From: Verrucomicrobiales bacterium
GTDB taxonomy: Bacteria; Verrucomicrobiota; Verrucomicrobiia; Limisphaerales; CAIMTB01
NCBI GenBank assembly: GCA_016795425.1
Contig: JAEUHG010000083.1
Span: forward strand, 1-64,000
DNA length: 64,000 nucleotides
Direction: 5' to 3'
The number at the start of each line of letters is the position of its first letter. The first letter of the stretch is position 1. Positions 55,298 to 61,138 of the stretch are shown in pieces. The notes under the pieces are model-generated. The model searched no databases. It was not told the origin of the DNA and saw only the letters and a list, made by a program, of their open reading frames with translations. The position numbers and the translations under genes were made by a program.

Positions 55298-55888
55298 ATG
55301 CCTTCGAAACCCTTTCCCATCACCAGCGATCGTTGCCTTCGGCGACGAATGGTTCTTATCGTGGTTGGTTTCGCCACGATGGTGGTCCTGTCTTTCTTCA
55401 GCCGCCGAACACCCGTGCCGGAGGACGTTGCGGATCGCCCGACGGTGGCCTGCGCGTCGCTGTCGCTCCGGGACGGTCGTCTCTTTTTGGATAACGCCAC
55501 GAATCCATTCAGTGGTTGGATGTGGGACCATTACCCGGATGGAACCCTGCGATCGCGTTCGGAGGTCTCCAACGGCGTGCTCCACGGTTGGTCGGAAGGA
55601 TGGCACACCAACGGTCAAATCCAGGTACGGGAGCAGTTTTCCCGGGGTGTTTCCGATGGCACACGCACCAAATGGTACGCTTCGGGGGCCAAGCTCTCGG
55701 AGGCCGCCATCGTCAATGGCCGGCTCGACGGCCGTTTTCGTCGCTGGCATGAGAACGGGCAACTGGCGGAGGAAGCGACGCTCCGAGATGGGAAGCCTGA
55801 CGGTGTCGCCAGGGCTTGGTACTCCGATGGGAATCTGAGGGCCGAAGTAAACGTCAACAATGGCGAGGTATTAAAGCGGAATTTCTGA
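55298..55888 (+). CDS. MORN-type (YwqK-like) repeat protein with membrane anchor
   Basis: 196 residues. An N-terminal hydrophobic helix (MVLIVVGFATMVVLSFF, about 12-29) is followed by about four YwqK/MORN_2 repeats: HYPDGTLRSRSEVSNGVLHG, WHTNGQIQVREQFSRGVSDG, WYASGAKLSEAAIVNGRLDG, WHENGQLAEEATLRDGKPDG and a last WYSDGNLRAEVNVNNGE. Such repeats make an extended beta structure; the 'antitoxin YwqK' label of the family does not show that this is an antitoxin, and no toxin partner is present. The helix may be an uncleaved anchor or a signal peptide. It is the fifth and last gene of the operon, 11 bp after the TSP3 gene, and converges on the oxyR-like gene. Confidence 0.85.
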   Translation: MPSKPFPITSDRCLRRRMVLIVVGFATMVVLSFFSRRTPVPEDVADRPTVACASLSLRDGRLFLDNATNPFSGWMWDHYPDGTLRSRSEVSNGVLHGWSEGWHTNGQIQVREQFSRGVSDGTRTKWYASGAKLSEAAIVNGRLDGRFRRWHENGQLAEEATLRDGKPDGVARAWYSDGNLRAEVNVNNGEVLKRNF

Positions 55889-55928
55889 CGGCTTCGTGGG
55901 ATTTGATCTCGAGCACAGCTTTCGCGGA

Positions 55929-55985
55929 GCGAATCACGTGTCGGAAGGGATCGCGGGTGCAAGCCCGGATCCGAGGGAGGCGAGT
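55929..55985 (+). repeat. 57-bp direct repeat, right copy
   Basis: Matches 35874-35930 at 46 of 57 positions without gaps. It covers the stop codon and last 17 codons of the oxyR-like gene on the minus strand; the left copy keeps a stop codon at the same place. Core at 55956-55973. Confidence 0.7.
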
Positions 55986-56854
55986 TCCGTGGCAATCGCC
56001 TTGGCCACCGCCAGGGCACGGGGATGACGGTGCCGGTGTGGGTTCCAGGCAATATTCAAGGGCCGAGTCGGCTGTGGCGATCGCAGGGGAAGGTACGTTC
56101 GTTCGGGATCACGGTCGCCCACCGCCATCATGGCGGGAACCAGGGATAATCCCAGTCCGGCCGTGACCAGGCGGGCGATGGTCTCCAGCTGGGCCCCCTG
56201 GAAAACGGTGTTGGGATGGACGCGATGTTTGGCACAGACCTGTGCCACCTGGCTGCTGAGACAATGCAGGTCCTGCAGCACCAGGAATCGCTCGGTATTC
56301 AGGTGCTGCCATTGGAGGGAAGGTTTCAATGCCAGCGGACTCCGGGCGTGCACCAGGACCACCAGGTTCTCCGTCGCCACCGTTTCGATGCGCAGGGCCA
56401 CCGAGGGCAACGTGGTGGAGACCAAGGCGAGGTCCAGGTCGCCGATTTCCAGCCGGCGAAGCAGTCCGGAGGTGACGTCTTCGATGGTATCGAGCGCGAT
56501 TCGGGGGTGCCGCGTTGACAGACCCGCGAGCAATCGTGGCAGGAAGAAGGGAGCGATGGTGGGGATGATGCCGAGCCTGACCGTGCCGGCGAGATCACCG
56601 CGAAGACTGAGGGCATTGCGGGCATCGGCAATTTCGGAGAGCACCCGCTTGGCGTGGACCAGGAGTTTCTCGCCGGCCTGGGTGAGTACGGCGCCCCGGG
56701 GCAATCGGTCGAAGAGAGGTTGGCCGACCTCGAACTCGAGCTTTTGTATTTGCTGGCTGAGTGAAGGCTGCGCCACGTGTTCGCGGGCGGCGGCTCGGGA
56801 GAAGTTGCCCTCGTCAGCCACCGCCACGAAATAGCGCAATTGATGGAGTTCCAT
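55934..56854 (-). CDS. oxyR: LysR-type regulator, OxyR-like
   Basis: The ATG at 56854 gives 306 residues. The N-terminal winged HTH is MELHQLRYFVAVADEGNFSRAAAREHVAQPSLSQQIQKLE. In the effector domain, Cys198 and Cys207 in LHCLSSQVAQVC have the spacing and context of the Cys199-Cys208 redox disulfide of E. coli OxyR, so peroxide sensing is likely. Activated OxyR induces catalase, peroxiredoxin and iron-sequestration genes; none is adjacent. It is divergent from the exported aminotransferase-fold gene with about 213 bp between, where its site may lie. Its last codons fall in the 57-bp repeat that also occurs at 35874. Confidence 0.85.
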   Translation of the reverse strand: MELHQLRYFVAVADEGNFSRAAAREHVAQPSLSQQIQKLEFEVGQPLFDRLPRGAVLTQAGEKLLVHAKRVLSEIADARNALSLRGDLAGTVRLGIIPTIAPFFLPRLLAGLSTRHPRIALDTIEDVTSGLLRRLEIGDLDLALVSTTLPSVALRIETVATENLVVLVHARSPLALKPSLQWQHLNTERFLVLQDLHCLSSQVAQVCAKHRVHPNTVFQGAQLETIARLVTAGLGLSLVPAMMAVGDRDPERTYLPLRSPQPTRPLNIAWNPHRHRHPRALAVAKAIATELASLGSGLAPAIPSDT

Positions 56855-57067
56855 AGTCAACGCCCTGGTCTTCGATCAGGAATGGTTGTTCGGAATCTGA
56901 CCGCATCGGTCGCAAAGATCACGAAGATCGCGCAGGCGGTTGGCCCCATACGTCTCGTCGGGGTCTCTGCCGCTGCTAGGCTGGCGTCGATTCCCGCTAT
57001 GAAACCTTCGCGCGGCTTCCGACGTTTGCTTCGTACCCAGGTACCATCGGGAGAAGTGAGGAAAACC

Positions 57068-58444
57068 ATGAAGACACCAGGATTGATCCAGGAAACGGAC
57101 GGTGAATGGACGAGGCGGAATTTTTTGGTCCGCGGCAGCGGAGGGATGGCGGCCGCGATGGCGGTGGGGGCGTGCCTGGGAGTGATCCCAGGCGAGCCAG
57201 CGATGGGCGCAAACGGGGCAGATCCCGTGCCGGCCATCGATCCGGGTTACATCGGGCCGCAGTATTTTGACCAGGCGGAGGAGTCGGCTTTGCGTGAAGT
57301 CGTGGAATCGGGCTCACCCTTCCGCTACTGGGGACCCGGCAAGCCGCGCAAGGTGCAGCAGTTCGAGGACGCCTTCGCACGGCACATGGGAGTGCGGTTG
57401 GCGTTGGGTGTGACTTCCGGAACCGCGGCCTTGGACTGCGCCATGGCGGCGCTGGGAGTGGGGCCAGGCGACGAGGTGATCGTGCCCTCGTACACCTGGT
57501 GGTCGGATTATACCTGTGTGGTGCATTCTGGCGCGTTACCGGTCTTTGCTGAGATTGACGGTTCGCTGAATTTGGACCCGCGGGATTTCGAGCGGAAGAT
57601 CACGGCCCGGACCAAGGCGGTGATCGCGGTGCACCTGCTCGGCGGTCCGTGCGACCTGGATCCGATCCTGGAGATCGCGCGCCGGCGCGGCATCAAGGTC
57701 GTGGAGGACTGCGCGCAGTGCGTGGGGGGATCCTATCGAGGGAAGCCGTTGGGATCCCTGGGCGACGTGGGAATCTACAGCTTTCAGATCAACAAGATGA
57801 TGACCTCCGGGGAAGGGGGCGCCTTGGTCACCAACGATTCGTTGTTGTACGAGCGGGCGGTTCGTTTTCATGACATGGGCTCGATCCGGTCGTTGTTCCT
57901 CGAACGACTCGGTGGGACGAGCCAGGGGCAGGTCTTCGCCGGGGAGAACTTCCGCATGAATGAGTTCACTGGGGCGGTGCTGGGGGCGCAATTGCCCAAG
58001 CTCGATACCATGGTGACGGCGATGCGGGGTCACGCCGCCGCGGTGTTGGACGGGATCCGTGACCTGCCAGGAATCCGCCTGCGGAAATACCCGGATCCCG
58101 CGGGTGACATTGGTTACGCGGTCTATTTCGAGACTTCGGGACGCGCGGCGAGGGACCAGGCCATTGAAGGCCTCAAGCAGCGGAAGATTCCGGCCTCCAC
58201 GCTGACGGGTTCGGTGCTCCTGCCGACCGACGAGGCGGTGGTTCAGAAGCGAACGCGCCACCCGGCCTGGCCGTCATTCACCAGTCCGGAAGGCCGTGCC
58301 ATGAAGTACGGCCCGGAGGTCTGTCCGCAGACCCTGGGTGTTTACGACCGGTTCGTGCAGGTGCGAATGGGGCCGAAATACACACGACGAATCACGGACC
58401 ATATCGTCCAGTCGATCCGTGAGGTTCATGCGGGATTGGGATAA
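57068..58444 (+). CDS. Tat-exported DegT/DnrJ/EryC1-type aminotransferase-fold protein
   Basis: The ATG at 57068 gives 458 residues. The N-terminus has a twin-arginine signal, TRRNFLVRGSGGMAAAMAVGAC, so the protein is exported folded, with its PLP cofactor. The catalytic domain is a clear DegT family member: YFDQAEESALREVV, LGVTSGTAALDCAMAALGVGPGDEVIVPSYTW, VVEDCAQ and the PLP lysine Lys243 in YSFQINKMMTSGEGGA. The cytoplasmic relatives aminate or dehydrate nucleotide sugars; in the periplasm such substrates would be unusual, so the function may differ. Upstream frame codons to about 56777 are not needed. It lies after the divergent oxyR-like gene and before a convergent GH38-like gene. Confidence 0.88.
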   Translation: MKTPGLIQETDGEWTRRNFLVRGSGGMAAAMAVGACLGVIPGEPAMGANGADPVPAIDPGYIGPQYFDQAEESALREVVESGSPFRYWGPGKPRKVQQFEDAFARHMGVRLALGVTSGTAALDCAMAALGVGPGDEVIVPSYTWWSDYTCVVHSGALPVFAEIDGSLNLDPRDFERKITARTKAVIAVHLLGGPCDLDPILEIARRRGIKVVEDCAQCVGGSYRGKPLGSLGDVGIYSFQINKMMTSGEGGALVTNDSLLYERAVRFHDMGSIRSLFLERLGGTSQGQVFAGENFRMNEFTGAVLGAQLPKLDTMVTAMRGHAAAVLDGIRDLPGIRLRKYPDPAGDIGYAVYFETSGRAARDQAIEGLKQRKIPASTLTGSVLLPTDEAVVQKRTRHPAWPSFTSPEGRAMKYGPEVCPQTLGVYDRFVQVRMGPKYTRRITDHIVQSIREVHAGLG

Positions 58445-58462
58445 TGCGGGCCTCGCTGGAAT

Positions 58463-61006
58463 TCAGGGGCGGAACAGATGCTGGAGAAAGAGCGGGTGTT
58501 CCGGTTGAGCGGGGTTGATGACCATCACCGGTTCCACCATCAGCGATTCCGCCAGCGTGGCCGCCTCGTGATCCCCGGGCAGCTGTCGGCGCCAGGCGAG
58601 GTCGAACTGGAATTCCATGACGCCCGGACTATCGCCCTGGAAGTTGGTGTACCAGAAATTATCGTAGAGGATGGAGACCAGCCTGCCCGTTCGCGGTGGC
58701 GGTTCGGTGAGGTGAGATTTCGGATGGGGACCATCCAGGGTGACGAGCGGGGCATCGCGTGTGACCCACAGCCAATGGCCGGCGTCAGTGGCGTAATGTG
58801 CCCAGCCATCGATCGCGAAGTAGTCGCGGCAGGTTCCGGGCATCTGGTCGGCGAAGGGAGTGTAACTCATGCCACCACTGCTCCAGCGCGGCAGCGTGCC
58901 ATCGCAGGGCAGCGAATGGACCAGGCAGAGCAACTCGGGATCGAAGGACGAAATCCGATTCATGCGGAACGTCAGTCGAAGCCGTGGCTCCCGCTTCCAG
59001 ATCTCCAAACGTCGTGTGGCCCAGCGAACCCGGGGATGATCCAGCGATTGCGTGAACACGATGGTATGCACGCCGTCCTCCCGGGTCGTGGCCCCCTTGG
59101 ATCGAGCCGTCACGAACTCGAGCTTCGAAGCCTGCGCCTCCCTTCGGCGCGCGGGATCGCCGGTCCCCCAAATGTCCTGCAACGCCCAGCGTGGCGCAAA
59201 GGCGTTGACCTGGACCGATACGAAGTCCCCGAAGCCGGCGGTGAAGAGCGGTTGCACCATGCCGGGCCAGAGGGCGGAGGTCGGCCACCCATTGGTGTCG
59301 GTGGACATCGTCGGCGAGGCCGCTCCGGACGAGACAGAGTCCTCGACCGCATCCCGACGGAGTTCGAATCGACGCACCGTGTCGCCATTGAGCGATTCGA
59401 CCCAGAAGCGGGCGAACCGTTTGGGAACGCGGTCAGGGAACGTGGCGGAGACGTCCTCAGCACTGAGGTCTTCCGGCTTCTGGGGCCGCCCCCACAGCGG
59501 CCCGGGTTCGAATTCGAGGCGCGCCTGTTCGCCGGTGGCCGGGTCGATGACCGATTGGAAGTCCTCGCGCAGCGCGGAAGCGAGGAGCGTGGCCCAGCCG
59601 CGGAACGGCGCGGCGGCGGGATTGGCGAGCCAGAGGCCCTCGCCCTCCGGGGTCAGGCGGGTGCGGGCGCGTTGTCCAAGAAGCCATTCGGCGAGGGCCA
59701 TAGGGCGCCAGGCGAAGCGGGCTTTCTCGTTGAACTGCCCCTGGGCATCGAGGCTGTAAGGTTGGGCGACGCTCATGCCCGAACCCCAGGTGTGTTCGTC
59801 GAAGAGACAGAGGTCACGTCGCAGATCATCGAAGCGGCGCTGGAGAGCCTCGTCGATCGGACCCCACACGGGAGAGCCCGCGGCCGCAAGAAGGCGTTTG
59901 GCGAGGCGGCTGGCAGCGACTTCCCGTGGGGCGGAGGCGGTGCCGTTGGCCCACCAATCGGTCCATTCCCCGGAATACTCCGGCGCCTTGGCGCCCGCCG
60001 CCGCCTCAAGGTTGCGCATGGCTTGGGAGACCGTTACCAGGCGCAGGCGCGGTTGGAGTTCCAGGCGGTTCCAAGCGACGACAAACTCCGAAAGCGGCGG
60101 GAACGGCGGATCGTTGTCGTAGCGCCACATGCTGGTCAGGGACACCGCCAAGACCGGGTAGCGGTAACCGTCGCGTTCGAATTGTCGGATGCGCTCGAGG
60201 CAACGTTCATTGGCCTGGCGGAGAGAGGCCTCGTCCGTTTTGAGAATGTCGCCGGCGCGGGGAGGACGGAAGCGGGCGTCGGCGGCGAGCGGCAGCGGAC
60301 CGCGCCGCCATTCCTCGCGTTCGAAGAAGGAGTAGCCGTCGCCGTAGGTGAGGCTCATCCAGACGAAGAGGCGGCGGCCGTCGGGTTGTTTCCACCAGAA
60401 CGCGGTGAGGCGCGGGAGAGGCGGACCGCCGCTATCGCTGTTAATGCCGGAGAAGAGGTAACGCACGCCTCGATCCAGCAGCGCCTTGGCTCCGGCGCGC
60501 GGGAAGCCGTTGACGTCATTCTGCACGGCGGTCTGGGGTCGGAGTTGGGACCACAGATTGTCGGGCAGCCAACGGGTCATGAGGTTCCATTGATCGCGGT
60601 CGAGGAACGGCGTGTTGTTGAGGGGCAGGGCGCTGACTTCGAGTTGGCCGGCGGTGATGGCTTCGAGGAATTGGTTGCGGCGTTCGACGGAGGCGGATTG
60701 CCACCAATCCAGGACTGCGATCGTGGTTTCAGCCGTCCAATGAAACCGTGCTTCCTCGGGCAGGCCCGCGGTGGCCCGGGTCATGTCGAGGGCGATGTCG
60801 AGGTAGCGGCGCTGCATGTCGCGGCAGACCGCCGGATGATCGGTGAAACCGTAGTCGGTGTGGGAGAAGTGGATGAGGTCGAGTTGCCGGACGTGTTCGG
60901 GGGCGGCGGCAGCCATGGACAGGCGGGGGAGCCAGTGCAGGGCAAGGACCAGGGCGAGGTGGAGGCCGTGAGGGATCTTCACCGCGGAGCTTCCGCTTTC
61001 CTTCAT
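58463..61006 (-). CDS. Secreted GH38-like protein (DUF5054-type)
   Basis: The ATG at 61006 gives 847 residues with a signal peptide (LHLALVLALHWLPRLSMAAAA). The mature start RQLDLIHFSHTDYGFTDHP corresponds to the first His-Asp zinc site of family 38 alpha-mannosidase-like proteins. FHWTAETTIAVLDWW and LEVSALPLNNTPFLDRDQW fit the following barrel strands, with VQNDVNGFP and WKQPDGRRLFVWMSLTYG near the expected catalytic Asp region. A C-terminal beta-sandwich (about 500-845) ends with EHPLFLQHLF. It probably acts on alpha-linked mannose- or related glycans in the periplasm or outside; substrate unproven, and a single conserved His-Asp motif does not establish full GH38 activity. It overlaps nothing and is followed on the same strand by a distinct beta-helix gene upstream. 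Confidence 0.75.
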   Translation of the reverse strand: MKESGSSAVKIPHGLHLALVLALHWLPRLSMAAAAPEHVRQLDLIHFSHTDYGFTDHPAVCRDMQRRYLDIALDMTRATAGLPEEARFHWTAETTIAVLDWWQSASVERRNQFLEAITAGQLEVSALPLNNTPFLDRDQWNLMTRWLPDNLWSQLRPQTAVQNDVNGFPRAGAKALLDRGVRYLFSGINSDSGGPPLPRLTAFWWKQPDGRRLFVWMSLTYGDGYSFFEREEWRRGPLPLAADARFRPPRAGDILKTDEASLRQANERCLERIRQFERDGYRYPVLAVSLTSMWRYDNDPPFPPLSEFVVAWNRLELQPRLRLVTVSQAMRNLEAAAGAKAPEYSGEWTDWWANGTASAPREVAASRLAKRLLAAAGSPVWGPIDEALQRRFDDLRRDLCLFDEHTWGSGMSVAQPYSLDAQGQFNEKARFAWRPMALAEWLLGQRARTRLTPEGEGLWLANPAAAPFRGWATLLASALREDFQSVIDPATGEQARLEFEPGPLWGRPQKPEDLSAEDVSATFPDRVPKRFARFWVESLNGDTVRRFELRRDAVEDSVSSGAASPTMSTDTNGWPTSALWPGMVQPLFTAGFGDFVSVQVNAFAPRWALQDIWGTGDPARRREAQASKLEFVTARSKGATTREDGVHTIVFTQSLDHPRVRWATRRLEIWKREPRLRLTFRMNRISSFDPELLCLVHSLPCDGTLPRWSSGGMSYTPFADQMPGTCRDYFAIDGWAHYATDAGHWLWVTRDAPLVTLDGPHPKSHLTEPPPRTGRLVSILYDNFWYTNFQGDSPGVMEFQFDLAWRRQLPGDHEAATLAESLMVEPVMVINPAQPEHPLFLQHLFRP

Positions 61007-61138
61007 GGGGACAGCTTGGTTCAGGCAACGGGTGGAAAGAAAGCGGTCGGGGACGACTGGGAGCCGATTCCGCTGAAAGGGTCGCCACGCATTGCGTCCT
61101 GCTGCCCAGGCGCATCTGCGTCGCTGGCTTCGTCCCAA

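Noticed and set aside
55298..55888. Toxin-antitoxin module from the YwqK label
   Set aside because: Only MORN-type repeats are present and there is no toxin partner; the repeats are a general structural element.
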